NCBI GenBank assembly: GCA_024690665.1 | Contig: JAILOU010000001.1 | Location: 59,728 to 123,727 of the forward strand | Length of the DNA: 64,000 bases | Reading direction: 5' to 3' | Source of the DNA: Eubacterium sp. | Lineage (GTDB): Bacteria > Bacillota > Clostridia > Lachnospirales > Lachnospiraceae | Shown here: in pieces, positions 55,226-63,986 of the stretch | Layout of the letters: each line of letters begins with the position of its first letter | How positions within the stretch are numbered: position 1 is the first letter of the stretch | The notes under the pieces: generated by a model | Seen by the model: only the letters and a program-made list of their open reading frames with translations | Told to the model about the DNA's origin: nothing | Databases searched by the model: none | Translations under genes and position numbers: made by a program

Positions 55226-57031
55226 CTACTCCCGTTTTTTCTCTATTGTAACATTCGAATCCTGAAGTGAATATTTCTTTTTCAGCGACTCGTACTCCTG
55301 CTTAAACTGCATGCGCTGTTCTTCCGACATATCATCAAGCAGTTCATGGACTTCATAACCGTTATCTTCAATTGCCACAAGTTCCATGGCAATATTGGAA
55401 CAATGATCGGACACACGCTCAAGATTAATCAGCATATCTTCAAATATAATGCCCATCTGTGCATTACACTCTCCTGCTTGCAAACGTTTTACATGCAATG
55501 CCTTGATTTTCTTCGTCAGCCTGTCAACCACTTCCTCAAGAGGTTCTACATGTTTTGCACCTTCTATATCCGAGGTCACATAAATATCCAATGTATTATT
55601 TACAATATCGCCTACGGCTCTACATAAAACACTCATCTCATGCTTCGCATCTTCCGAAAATGAGCATCCCTTCGCATCCATCTCAGCCGCCGATTCCGCA
55701 AGGTTAATAGCATGGTCGGACATTCTTTCAAAATCACTGATGCTGTGCATCATCTGTGTAAGCATGCGACCATCTCTGGCAGATAAGTTCTTACCGGAGA
55801 GTTTCACCAGATAAGATCCAAGCACATCTTCATAATCATCAATCTCATCTTCTAACGCCTCTACCTGCTTGACATGTTCATCTTTATAATCAAACATGGT
55901 CTCAATCGCGAGCACAATGGATTCTTTTGATTTCGTTGCCATCTCAAAGACTTTCTGTCTGCATACTTCCACGGCAAAGGCCGGTCTTTCCAAAAATCTT
56001 TCATCAATTCGAACAAGCCCCGTCTCTTCCGCAGTCTCATGCTCTCCGGTTATCTTATCCGGAATCGTAAGTTCTGCAAGACGCACAAGCCAGTTGGCAA
56101 GCGGGAACAAGATTACGGTTGCGATGATATTAAACAAACTGTGAATTGTTGCAATTCCCGCCGCATTAGCCGCAGTATTCCAAAATGCAAATTGCAGAAA
56201 ATGGTTAAGCGCATAGAATCCAATCATAAAGATAATCGTACCAATTAAATTAAAGTATAAATGCACCATTGCAGCACGCTTCGCATTCTTACTTGCACCA
56301 ATCGCAGAGATTAGCGATGTTACACAGGTTCCGATATTTTGTCCCATAATAATCGGAAGTGCCACCGAATAATTCACAGCTCCTGTTGCGCAAAGTGCCT
56401 GTAAGATACCAACCGACGCCGACGAGCTTTGAATAATTGCCGTTAAAACCGCACCGATAATCATTCCTAAGACTGGATTACTAAATGCAGTCATCATGCT
56501 TGTAAAATTAGGATTATCCGCAAGCCCTGATACCGCTGAGCTCATGGTTTCCATTCCAAACATCAAGATTGCAAATCCAAGCAAAAACTCTCCGATATCT
56601 TTTCGTTTGGATTCATTTTTCCCCATCATAATTAAGATTATTCCGATTGCCGCCAGAATTGGGGAAAATGACGACGGCTTTAACAGTTTTATCAGCACAC
56701 TGCTTCCGTCAATGGCTGTCAGTGACAACATCCAGGATGTAATTGTCGTTCCGATATTTGCTCCCATAATGATTCCGACGGCTCTTGAAAGCTGCATAAT
56801 TCCGGAGTTTACAAATCCGACTACCATAACCGTCGTTGCAGATGATGACTGAATAATTGCTGTAACACCGGCACCTAATAATACGGCAAAGATTCGCTTA
56901 GATGTCAGTCTCTCAAGTACGCTTTCAAGACGGCTTCCTGCCATCTTTGACAAACCATTTCCCATGCTGTTCATTCCATATAAGAACAGCGCCAGTCCAC
57001 CAATCATCGTTAACACATTAAAAATATCCAT
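55226..57031 (-). CDS. Na+/phosphate symporter with C-terminal PhoU domain
   Basis: 601 aa. Two inverted repeats with the phosphate-binding motif QSSS: GVTAIIQSSSATTVMVVGFVNSG and AVLTAIIQSSSASVGILQALC. Residues about 345-575 form a PhoU-like helical domain (RMSDHAINLAESA and RVSDHCSNIAMELVAIE). This NptA/YjbB type imports (or in E. coli YjbB exports) phosphate driven by Na+. GAGGTAAAGA precedes the ATG. It is the first gene of symporter-phoB-phoR, behind a Pho box, so transport and signalling are induced together at low phosphate. Confidence 0.93.
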   Translation of the reverse strand: MDIFNVLTMIGGLALFLYGMNSMGNGLSKMAGSRLESVLERLTSKRIFAVLLGAGVTAIIQSSSATTVMVVGFVNSGIMQLSRAVGIIMGANIGTTITSWMLSLTAIDGSSVLIKLLKPSSFSPILAAIGIILIMMGKNESKRKDIGEFLLGFAILMFGMETMSSAVSGLADNPNFTSMMTAFSNPVLGMIIGAVLTAIIQSSSASVGILQALCATGAVNYSVALPIIMGQNIGTCVTSLISAIGASKNAKRAAMVHLYFNLIGTIIFMIGFYALNHFLQFAFWNTAANAAGIATIHSLFNIIATVILFPLANWLVRLAELTIPDKITGEHETAEETGLVRIDERFLERPAFAVEVCRQKVFEMATKSKESIVLAIETMFDYKDEHVKQVEALEDEIDDYEDVLGSYLVKLSGKNLSARDGRMLTQMMHSISDFERMSDHAINLAESAAEMDAKGCSFSEDAKHEMSVLCRAVGDIVNNTLDIYVTSDIEGAKHVEPLEEVVDRLTKKIKALHVKRLQAGECNAQMGIIFEDMLINLERVSDHCSNIAMELVAIEDNGYEVHELLDDMSEEQRMQFKQEYESLKKKYSLQDSNVTIEKKRE

Positions 57032-57119
57032 TCTTTACCTCGCTTCTTTTTCATACCCATTCTTCTTTTTTCACAAATAGGATGATACGCATCGTAAGTA
57101 AAAACTAGATACAGCTTAA

Positions 57120-57136
57120 TGTAAAATCTATGTAAA
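57120..57136 (-). promoter_or_regulatory. Pho box upstream of the Na/Pi symporter operon
   Basis: Minus strand TTTACA-TAGAT-TTTACA (57136-57120): two perfect TT(A/C/T)A(C/T)A repeats spaced 5 nt, the arrangement known for PhoP boxes in Bacillus. It is 89 nt upstream of the symporter ATG, and weaker repeats may continue at the same 11-bp step. Confidence 0.7.
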
Positions 57137-57168
57137 ATATCCGCCGGTCTTTGCTTAGACCGGCGGAT
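57133..57168 (-). terminator. Terminator after the glycosyltransferase-like gene
   Basis: A perfect 12-bp stem ATCCGCCGGTCT / AGACCGGCGGAT, 8 nt after the stop codon. Its T-tail (ATATTTTACA) merges with the first half of the Pho box. Confidence 0.85.
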
Positions 57169-57176
57169 ACCACTAT

Positions 57177-57989
57177 CTACAACGAATATGATGTTCCAAA
57201 TTCTTCTTCTATTCTCTTTAAACAACGTCTGCAAAACGCTTGTCTTTCGTTTGGGTGCTCTCTTAGGTATTGCTTTGCGCCCCACATATGCGTTGCCACG
57301 GACTGGGCATTGGCTTGTTCAAGATCTAACAGATAAGAAATCTCATAGCCTTCACAAGCTGCCTCCATCGGCAGGATGCGCTGCTCGGCAAAGCACATTG
57401 CCGTAACAGGGTTTAATCCTTCCATATTAACAGAAGCAAAAAATCGTTCAGCCTGTAAGATGTAAGAATCCCGCAGTTTTTGTGAAGCAATATATAAAAA
57501 TGCCGTATTTGCCGCTGGCACATTCCAGTCCCATTCTTCCCGAAACGAATACCCATCCTTCAAAGAAAACTGCGACCGGTCCGGATACACATCCGGATAC
57601 AGCTGCTCGGCATGTGCCGTCACAACATCCTTTCCGCTAAGCACCTCATCCAGATTCTTCCAAATAATCAGATCGGTATCAAGCATCACAACCGGTACCT
57701 TACTATGTTTTAATGCTGTTAATTTTCCTGCTGCCCAAAACAAAAAAGGATCCGTGGACGGCGCAATCGAATCAAGTGTTGTATCCACTTCATCCCATAC
57801 CTCGTACAGACCCTTTTGTCTAAAATACTGCGCACCATCACTGTCCGTAACCATGCGAATCTTTCCGTTATGTTTCTTCCATTCCAGTGCTGACAAAATC
57901 ATCACCAGAATTTCATCATCTCCCATTACAATGTTACCATCATGACGGCTCATATTCGGTTTTGACCAAAAGGAGTGAAACGCTTCCAT
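57177..57989 (-). CDS. Glycosyltransferase-like (GT-A fold) protein
   Basis: 270 aa, no signal peptide. It starts MEAFHSFWSKPN and has VVMLDTDLIIWKNLDEVL (about residue 100), a D-x-D motif in the setting seen in GT32/capsular-type glycosyltransferases. The stretch WDWNVPAANTAFLYI fits an acceptor/donor site. Family assignment is by motif only, so the donor and acceptor are unknown. AGGAGG precedes the ATG. It starts 12 nt after a small Gly/Ser-rich gene, and the ribosome site of one overlaps the stop region of the other, so a functional link is likely. Confidence 0.65.
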   Translation of the reverse strand: MEAFHSFWSKPNMSRHDGNIVMGDDEILVMILSALEWKKHNGKIRMVTDSDGAQYFRQKGLYEVWDEVDTTLDSIAPSTDPFLFWAAGKLTALKHSKVPVVMLDTDLIIWKNLDEVLSGKDVVTAHAEQLYPDVYPDRSQFSLKDGYSFREEWDWNVPAANTAFLYIASQKLRDSYILQAERFFASVNMEGLNPVTAMCFAEQRILPMEAACEGYEISYLLDLEQANAQSVATHMWGAKQYLREHPNERQAFCRRCLKRIEEEFGTSYSL

Positions 57990-58001
57990 ATCGTCTGCCT
58001 C

Positions 58002-58262
58002 CTATATTAAATGCAGTCCGTAGCCCATCAAAAATAAGCTGCCTCCACTGCCTGCCAAACTATGATAACTACCCTGACTCCCCATAAAAGAACTGTTCCA
58101 GCTGCCAAATGAGCCACATACCGGAATCGTCCAGTCTGTCATACCTTCCGTTTCCTTCCCTTCTTTTGCCGAGCCGTTCATCATCTTACTATATTCCTGC
58201 CACCATGGCTGATTTTCTAATCTCCATCCCCCGACCTGTTCATCTGCCATTGTTTTATGCAC
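58002..58262 (-). CDS. Small Gly/Ser-rich protein of unknown function
   Basis: 86 aa if read from GTG 58262, which has AGGAGAGGAG ending 6 nt upstream; ATG 58250 (MADEQVGGW) is the alternative. The first half is polar and Trp-rich (WRLENQPWWQEYSKMM). The second half is Gly/Ser-rich with one Cys (CGSFGSWNSSF, then SYHSLAGSGGSLFLMGYG). No signal peptide. It is preceded by a promoter and followed at 12 nt by a glycosyltransferase-like gene, as in a peptide plus modifying enzyme pair. I do not recognise it; coding is supported by ribosome site, promoter and position only. Confidence 0.6.
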   Translation of the reverse strand: MHKTMADEQVGGWRLENQPWWQEYSKMMNGSAKEGKETEGMTDWTIPVCGSFGSWNSSFMGSQGSYHSLAGSGGSLFLMGYGLHLI

Positions 58263-58298
58263 GTTAAGCTCCTCTCCTATATGCAATCGCTATATAGA

Positions 58299-58328
58299 AG
58301 TGTACCATAACTTATGCCTGCGAAACAA
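58299..58328 (-). promoter_or_regulatory. Promoter of the small Gly/Ser-rich gene
   Basis: Minus strand TTGTTT (58328-58323), 18 nt, TACACT (58304-58299), with TGG before the -10 (extended -10). Confidence 0.55.
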
Positions 58329-58342
58329 ATATTTTATTCGCC

Positions 58343-59494
58343 TTATCTTCGAATCGCTAATTTCACGACTCTGTCATCCTGTTGATAGTGTTCATTTCCA
58401 ATCCAGACAGCCGTCAGATTCGTGAGGTTATAGACAATGCTATACAAGGTGATTTTCTCACCATCCCCATACAGATGCCGCTTTGCAACAGACTTTAAGA
58501 CCTCCATGGCTTCTTGTTCGTCAATCAGCACGCCTTCGCTTTTATCCAGTTTTTCTTCTATAATCTGATAACGGTCAAACCCTTCTTTTTCTTCTCCCGG
58601 CTGATAATAATCCGGCACAATAACAAAGTTTGTCAAATACTGATAATTCTTCTCATTATAAGTAACCACAAGTTCTCTCCCGGCGCCTGTAAGATCTGTG
58701 CTGTTTTTTCCTTTTACCCATTCAAGAACTGCACTCTTTCCGCTCTTATCCGCCACTATCAGGTGAAACGATGTCTTCCCTGAATCACGGTAGTCATATT
58801 GCTTCACAAGTTCTACTGCATGATCCACATCATCGGCATAGTCCAAAATCAGGCGCACCAGTGTCGTAGCATTCAGCCCGGGCTTACCGGTCTTTTGATG
58901 TGTATGCCCCCGCTGATGAGACATATGAATCGCACAGGCAACCCCGGCATCATTCATGCCATCAAGTGCAATATAAGGTGCCGCAGCACACTTTATCCGG
59001 TCTGCCAGACGCGTGGGTCCTTTTGCACTGATTCCCAAAAACTTTAAATCAACGGTTGAGATGGCACTGTGACGCCCATGCCCCGGATTCGTACGCACAA
59101 TACAAGTTGCGCTCTCCCGCAAATCATAATTTCTTGCATAGAGGCGTTCTCCCATCAGATTACGCGCCGTAAATGACGAACATCCCGCCACGGCCTTTGT
59201 CCTGATATTAAGATGAAACAATCCCTTGGTCAGATGGCCTTCCACAAATCTGTTGAGCTCCTCATCCGTGGCAGAGCCTCCCTGCGCCAGGTATCTGTCG
59301 AATCCGTAATCACCATAGATACGAATCGAATAGATTGCACCGTCTCTGTGCACCGGATTCTCCTGATAGATCTTTTTTAAAGATAACACCGAGCGCAACT
59401 GGTTATGATAAAGCACTGCTGCTGCGCCGGCCGTTCCCGCTAAAGCACCGACTCCGACAGCTGCTAATGCCTTAACAATTTGTCTTGTTTCCAT
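58343..59494 (-). CDS. Ntn-hydrolase fold protein (C45/choloylglycine hydrolase-like amidase)
   Basis: 383 aa. A hydrophobic N-terminal segment (about 7-28, Ala/Gly/Val-rich) looks like a signal anchor. The likely nucleophile is C105 in AGCSSFTARN, followed by LYARNYDLRES, the pattern of C45 acyl-CoA:6-aminopenicillanate acyltransferases and linear-amide hydrolases. ALDGMNDAGVACAIH is the matching second motif. Members cleave or form amide bonds of N-acyl amines (penicillins, bile salts, N-acyl amino acids); the substrate here is unknown. GGAGGTGA precedes the ATG. It starts 28 nt after the GH3 gene, so a joint pathway is plausible. Confidence 0.82.
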   Translation of the reverse strand: METRQIVKALAAVGVGALAGTAGAAAVLYHNQLRSVLSLKKIYQENPVHRDGAIYSIRIYGDYGFDRYLAQGGSATDEELNRFVEGHLTKGLFHLNIRTKAVAGCSSFTARNLMGERLYARNYDLRESATCIVRTNPGHGRHSAISTVDLKFLGISAKGPTRLADRIKCAAAPYIALDGMNDAGVACAIHMSHQRGHTHQKTGKPGLNATTLVRLILDYADDVDHAVELVKQYDYRDSGKTSFHLIVADKSGKSAVLEWVKGKNSTDLTGAGRELVVTYNEKNYQYLTNFVIVPDYYQPGEEKEGFDRYQIIEEKLDKSEGVLIDEQEAMEVLKSVAKRHLYGDGEKITLYSIVYNLTNLTAVWIGNEHYQQDDRVVKLAIRR

Positions 59495-59522
59495 AGGCAG
59501 TCGTCACCTCCTACGCATCCAT

Positions 59523-61229
59523 TTACTCGACTTGACCTTCTAACAGATTAAAGAAGAATCGTTCCTTCATCGGTGTATCAATCACACGCACCGGTTTTAA
59601 CTGGTTTGGCGATACACCTTTCATCAGCATCATATCTCGATACAGCATATATGTCTCAGCCTGTACCACGCATAGCTTCGTTCTACCAAGGACTTTCGTT
59701 GCAATCTTACTACCAAAGGAAGGATTGGCTTCCCCAAGACGCTTTTCTATAATATCCCGGCACTCTTCATAGCGTTCTTTTGGAAGTTCTTCATCCGGTT
59801 CAATCAAAATGACATAACGCCCCGGCTTCGTGTCCGTATCTGCGAAGATACTATAGTCACGAAGCAAGATTCCGGTGTCATCCTGGAATTTTTGCATGGT
59901 CCAGCGCAGCGCTTCTTCGTTTGTCTTCTCACCTGCAATCGAAATCATCTGATTCTTACGATAGATAAACTGAATCTGTGGCGCTTCGTTGTAAAAACCT
60001 GTCACACGCACCACGTCTTTTAATTTATAACGGTAGAATCCGGACAGATTCGTAACCACAATTTCATAGTCCTTGCCGGCTTCAAGCTGATCAATGGTAA
60101 GCGTTGTTTCTTCATCATCCGAATCCATCGGAATAAACTCATAAAAACCCCCATCCGGAAGAAGTACAAATGTCTCATCTCCGGCACGTCTTGCAACCGC
60201 TATCATCGATTCACTGGCTGCATAATTGGCCATAGAGTACGGAATATTCTTTCCTGTATACTGACGCATCTTCACCGTATATTGTGCAAATCCGCCTGTT
60301 CCAATGGCTGCAATCCAGCGCATATTCTTCCAGATACGCGGAACAATCGGCGTATCAAATCCTTTTTCGAACTCTGCACGAAGCTCATCTGCCCGGTCTT
60401 TATCCGGTTTTAACATATTGTCGAATTTTTCCCGGAGTTCCTCCGGAATATTGATTTCCTTGCTGACGCATCCCCTCTCAATATCATCGCATAATGATTC
60501 CCAGTTGTGCTCCATATAAGTCATAAGATCCACAAGTCCGGTCATAAACGCCGAGACCATGCACATCACATTGCGTTCTTGCAGAGCAAATCGAATCTTT
60601 AAATATTTTAGATCCATCTGTCCTTCCGGGAAGATTAGTTCAATCGGCGAAGTCATAAAGTACTTAAGCCGGTCGGCATATGGCCGAAGCATTGTCCCGG
60701 AGATTGCTCCCTTGGTCACACCACTTTCCGTCCACATCGGCGGAGCCTCAATAGTATTAAGACACATGCCGTCTTCAAATGTTTTTCCGGTCGTTGTTCT
60801 GTAGAATTCATCCATAACGCCAAATGCCATGCTTGCTGCATAGATTGAGTATGCATCCAGTGTCTTTTGCGAAACCGGAATATGTTTTGGCACACCGACG
60901 CTTCCCGAAGAAAGCGCATAGTGCTGAACCGGATAGACGGTAATCAGATTCTCCTCATCATTTTCGAGCATCCTTTTGATATACGGATAATAGTCATCAT
61001 ATGTTGTAAACGGAACCTTTTTCTTATAATCTTCAATGCTCTTGATATCGGCAAATCCATACTTCCTGCCATATTCGGTATCTGCATTGTCCCGTACAAT
61101 ATCCATAATCAGCTTTTCACTGACCGCAACCGCATTACGGCTCGCTTCATCAAGATGTCTTACAGAATTAGCGCCTTTTTTCTTCAATGTCGCACAAAAC
61201 ACATGATTGGTAATCTTATCTACTATCAT
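59523..61229 (-). CDS. GH3 auxin-responsive-promoter family protein (acyl-adenylating amide synthetase type)
   Basis: 568 aa, the full GH3 length. Family marks: FTTYDDYYPYIKRM, YALSSGSVGVPKHIPVS (ATP-binding P-loop-like site), GTGGFAQYTVKMRQYTGKNIPYSMANYAASES, the FYRYKLKDVVRVTGF block, then IQFIYRKNQMISIAGEKTNEEAL. In plants GH3 enzymes activate acids with ATP and conjugate them to amino acids; bacterial members are little studied. It lies between a GGDEF gene (24 nt upstream) and an Ntn hydrolase (28 nt downstream), which could act on the amides it makes. Confidence 0.88.
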   Translation of the reverse strand: MIVDKITNHVFCATLKKKGANSVRHLDEASRNAVAVSEKLIMDIVRDNADTEYGRKYGFADIKSIEDYKKKVPFTTYDDYYPYIKRMLENDEENLITVYPVQHYALSSGSVGVPKHIPVSQKTLDAYSIYAASMAFGVMDEFYRTTTGKTFEDGMCLNTIEAPPMWTESGVTKGAISGTMLRPYADRLKYFMTSPIELIFPEGQMDLKYLKIRFALQERNVMCMVSAFMTGLVDLMTYMEHNWESLCDDIERGCVSKEINIPEELREKFDNMLKPDKDRADELRAEFEKGFDTPIVPRIWKNMRWIAAIGTGGFAQYTVKMRQYTGKNIPYSMANYAASESMIAVARRAGDETFVLLPDGGFYEFIPMDSDDEETTLTIDQLEAGKDYEIVVTNLSGFYRYKLKDVVRVTGFYNEAPQIQFIYRKNQMISIAGEKTNEEALRWTMQKFQDDTGILLRDYSIFADTDTKPGRYVILIEPDEELPKERYEECRDIIEKRLGEANPSFGSKIATKVLGRTKLCVVQAETYMLYRDMMLMKGVSPNQLKPVRVIDTPMKERFFFNLLEGQVE

Positions 61230-61253
61230 CAGTTTCTCCTCTCCTTTAGCCCC

Positions 61254-62666
61254 TTACTCAATTGATACAATCCTATATCCATTCTTTCCACCTTTCTTTG
61301 CCTGATACAGCGCCTGATCGGCATGGTGTAAGAAATCAACATAGGTAACATCATTCTTCGGAATTCCAACACAGATTCCCTGTGAAATCGTAATATGATC
61401 GGACACCGGCGAATATTCATGTATAATCTTATATTCTTCTAATCGAGCCCGAATCTCCTTAGTGGATTCTTCGATTTCATCCCGATTAAGCCCCTTATAC
61501 AACATGGTAAATTCATCACCGCCATAACGTGCCAAAAAGACATTTTCTCCCGTCACAGATTGCAATACTTCCACAACCTTTTTGATACATTCATCACCCA
61601 TCATATGTCCATAGTTATCGTTATATTCTTTAAATCCATCGATATCCGTGATGGCAACACCAAACGTTTTATGTTCGTTATAACATTCGTCATAAAATAT
61701 TTCTGACTTTTCTGCCAGTCCGGCTCTGTTGGCAGCTCCGGTCATCGCATCCTGCTGCGCTTTTTGCTTTAGAATATCATTTTCCTTTAACGAATCCACC
61801 ATCGTATTCACACTGACACAGAGTTCTTCCATCTCATTATAGCCACTGACTTCAAGAGGTTTATCCGGAATAAATCCTGTTCCGATATGCTTTAGATATT
61901 TATTCACACGCTCTAGAAAGGCGGTCCACTTTCCAAGGAACAAAAGCAGGTTGATAATCATAAGCGCGATTGTCACAAGGATAATGACGGAGCTGATACT
62001 GATTGATGTTGTAATAATATCTTCCACTTCCATAATTCCTCGTCCGACAACAATTGCTCCAACAACATTACCGTCTGCATCACACAAAGTCTGATATACG
62101 CAAAAGATAATACCGCCATCCACGTTAGCCTCTCCTACATATACACCATTCTCATCTAATGCATCTGCAATACTTTTTTCCATGTAAGTACCTACAATAG
62201 AATCCCCATTCGGATTCTTTGTCGACCCCGCCACTCGCAGGTAATGTCCCTGTTCATACCCTTCCTGCGTCCGTGTCGCTTCTACATATCCAAGTTCTTC
62301 GTCATTATCGGTCTTGATAAAGACATAGGAAAATGTCCCCGTCTTATCTTCAAGCTGTAAAAACGGCGTGATATATGCCTTTTCATCCGTTCCATCACCA
62401 ATCTCAACTGATCCATAATAGATACTGCCGTCCTTAACTTCCCACTGAACCTCAGTATCCTCCTCATCTTGCACAAAGTCCTCTGCGAGAATATTCTCCA
62501 CATAGTTAATATCTGAATACAGACGATCTTCCATAACGGCTGTCACCGCTTTATATCCGGCAGTCCTAAGACCAATTGACATTACCGTAACCGTAACTAC
62601 GGTAAATACGATTGCTACAACAAAAATCGGAAACTTAATACTCTTTTTAATGGAACCTTTTTTCAT
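61254..62666 (-). CDS. Membrane GGDEF protein (diguanylate cyclase) with Cache-type sensor
   Basis: 470 aa from ATG 62666 (GGTGA 6 nt upstream). Membrane helix about 13-33, extracellular single-Cache-like domain about 35-215 (GGIIFCVYQTLCDADGNVVGAIVVGRG), helix about 220-245, HAMP-like segment, then GGDEF with DAMTGAANRAGL, ITDIDGFKEYNDNYGHMMGDECI and the intact site RYGGDEF. No RxxD inhibitory site precedes it, so product inhibition is not expected. It begins the run GGDEF-GH3-Ntn hydrolase. Confidence 0.9.
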   Translation of the reverse strand: MKKGSIKKSIKFPIFVVAIVFTVVTVTVMSIGLRTAGYKAVTAVMEDRLYSDINYVENILAEDFVQDEEDTEVQWEVKDGSIYYGSVEIGDGTDEKAYITPFLQLEDKTGTFSYVFIKTDNDEELGYVEATRTQEGYEQGHYLRVAGSTKNPNGDSIVGTYMEKSIADALDENGVYVGEANVDGGIIFCVYQTLCDADGNVVGAIVVGRGIMEVEDIITTSISISSVIILVTIALMIINLLLFLGKWTAFLERVNKYLKHIGTGFIPDKPLEVSGYNEMEELCVSVNTMVDSLKENDILKQKAQQDAMTGAANRAGLAEKSEIFYDECYNEHKTFGVAITDIDGFKEYNDNYGHMMGDECIKKVVEVLQSVTGENVFLARYGGDEFTMLYKGLNRDEIEESTKEIRARLEEYKIIHEYSPVSDHITISQGICVGIPKNDVTYVDFLHHADQALYQAKKGGKNGYRIVSIE

Positions 62667-62732
62667 AATCATTCACCCGTTTATATTCTAGTCCTTTTGA
62701 ACTACAAAGTCCACCACGTAACTATTTAATTT

Positions 62733-62738
62733 ATTATA
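62733..62738 (-). promoter_or_regulatory. Possible -10 box of the GGDEF-GH3-hydrolase operon
   Basis: TATAAT on the minus strand, about 67 nt upstream of the GGDEF start; the -35 box is poor (TACTTT at 17 nt). Confidence 0.4.
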
Positions 62739-62763
62739 TACAGCCAAATGATACAAAAGTAGC

Positions 62764-62804
62764 ACAAAAAACGGGAAATCAACCTTTTCGATTTCCCGTT
62801 TTTT
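62764..62804 (-). terminator. Terminator after the alcohol dehydrogenase gene
   Basis: AAAAAACGGGAAATC / GATTTCCCGTTTTTT, a 15-bp stem with A/T runs on both sides, 6 nt after the stop codon. Confidence 0.9.
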
Positions 62805-62809
62805 CATGA

Positions 62810-63829
62810 TTATGTTAAATCAATTAACACCTTAATATTATCTTTTGCCATAATACTTTCCCTAAAGTAATCCGGCGCTTTTTCAAATGGTACGATATCC
62901 GTAATCATCTGCTTAATATAACGCTCGTTTTTTTGAATAATTTCCATCGCTTTATCGAACCCACCGGTGCTTCCGTTGCTTGCGTTAATGGTAAGCGATT
63001 TTTTTACAACTGTTCCAAAATCATATTGCATTTCCTTTTGATGACCCAGACATACAATATGCGCACATGGTGCAGCAAGCGAGGTTGTCTCTTGCAGTGA
63101 TGCTGCATTTCCCGTTGCTTCAACAATCAGGTCATATCCATCCTTTTTTTCTTTCGCAAGCGCTTTCGCATCTGTGCATATAGCGGTAAGTCCCGCGATA
63201 CCAAAGGCATTTACGCGCTCCACCTTTGCATCGGATATATCAATCGCCGTGATGTCCTCGACCCCCATCTCCTTAAGCGTAAAGATAGATGCCAGCCCAA
63301 TGCCGCCACATCCAAGCACCAATGCTTTTCGGCATCTTTTATATACTTCTTTTGGAACTCTGTTGACGATTCCGTTGACTGCTACCGAGATTGGCTCAGT
63401 CAGCGTAAGCAACTTTAAATCGGAAGCATCAATACACTTATTTACATGCATCGGATCCACTGCAATATAGCGAGCTGCACCGCCGTCTATGGTGATTCCT
63501 CTTTTTTCAATATGCTCGCAGTGATTTTTGTTAAATCCGCAGTAGTAGCAACTGCCGCAATACACCGAACAATCTCCAACACAGTAATCACCGCTTTTCA
63601 CCTTCGCATTCATCGGTGCCTGAATCACTTTTCCCAGCCACTCATGGCCAATTACAATCGGATAAGAATGAGGCGCCGTGTATGTTCCTGCGTACAACTT
63701 CACATCCGAACCGCACACTGCCACATAACACACCTCTATCAATACCTTCCCCGCCGTACTTGGCATCTCGCAGTCTCTTACCGCAATTTCCTTCGGTTTT
63801 GTTATTACGAGCGCTTTGTTGTCCTTCAT
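62810..63829 (-). CDS. Zinc-dependent alcohol/polyol dehydrogenase (MDR superfamily)
   Basis: 339 aa. Catalytic zinc: C39 (AVCGSD), H62 and E63 (GHEW). Structural zinc: C91, C94, C97 and C104 (CGSCYYCGFNKNHC). NAD(P) site: VLGCGGIGLASIFTLKEMGV. The pattern is that of sorbitol, threonine or butanediol dehydrogenases; substrate specificity cannot be read. No sugar operon surrounds it. It has its own terminator; the upstream side is structured non-coding DNA. Confidence 0.9.
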   Translation of the reverse strand: MKDNKALVITKPKEIAVRDCEMPSTAGKVLIEVCYVAVCGSDVKLYAGTYTAPHSYPIVIGHEWLGKVIQAPMNAKVKSGDYCVGDCSVYCGSCYYCGFNKNHCEHIEKRGITIDGGAARYIAVDPMHVNKCIDASDLKLLTLTEPISVAVNGIVNRVPKEVYKRCRKALVLGCGGIGLASIFTLKEMGVEDITAIDISDAKVERVNAFGIAGLTAICTDAKALAKEKKDGYDLIVEATGNAASLQETTSLAAPCAHIVCLGHQKEMQYDFGTVVKKSLTINASNGSTGGFDKAMEIIQKNERYIKQMITDIVPFEKAPDYFRESIMAKDNIKVLIDLT

Positions 63830-63856
63830 CTTATGCCACCCCTTTTCCTTTCATTC

Positions 63857-63986
63857 AAGACTCGCTCGCGAGTCTTGCGCGCCGGATTCGGGTCTGCTTC
63901 AGCAGACAAATTCCTGTCCGAATCCGTGCGCATCCTCGCGGAGCGTTTAACTCAGTCGGAGCTTGCGACGGAATGCGTAGCATTCC
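63857..63986. repeat. Hairpin-rich non-coding DNA at the window edge
   Basis: Three stems: AAGACTCGC/GCGAGTCTT (63857-63876), GGATTCGG/CCGAATCC (63884-63925) enclosing GTCTGC/GCAGAC (63892-63907), and GGAATGC/GCATTCC (63970-63986). The GTCTGC-GCAGAC hairpin and the ATTCCTAGTC string also occur in the structured element copies A to C, so this may be a fourth, diverged or truncated copy. The window ends inside it. Confidence 0.5.
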
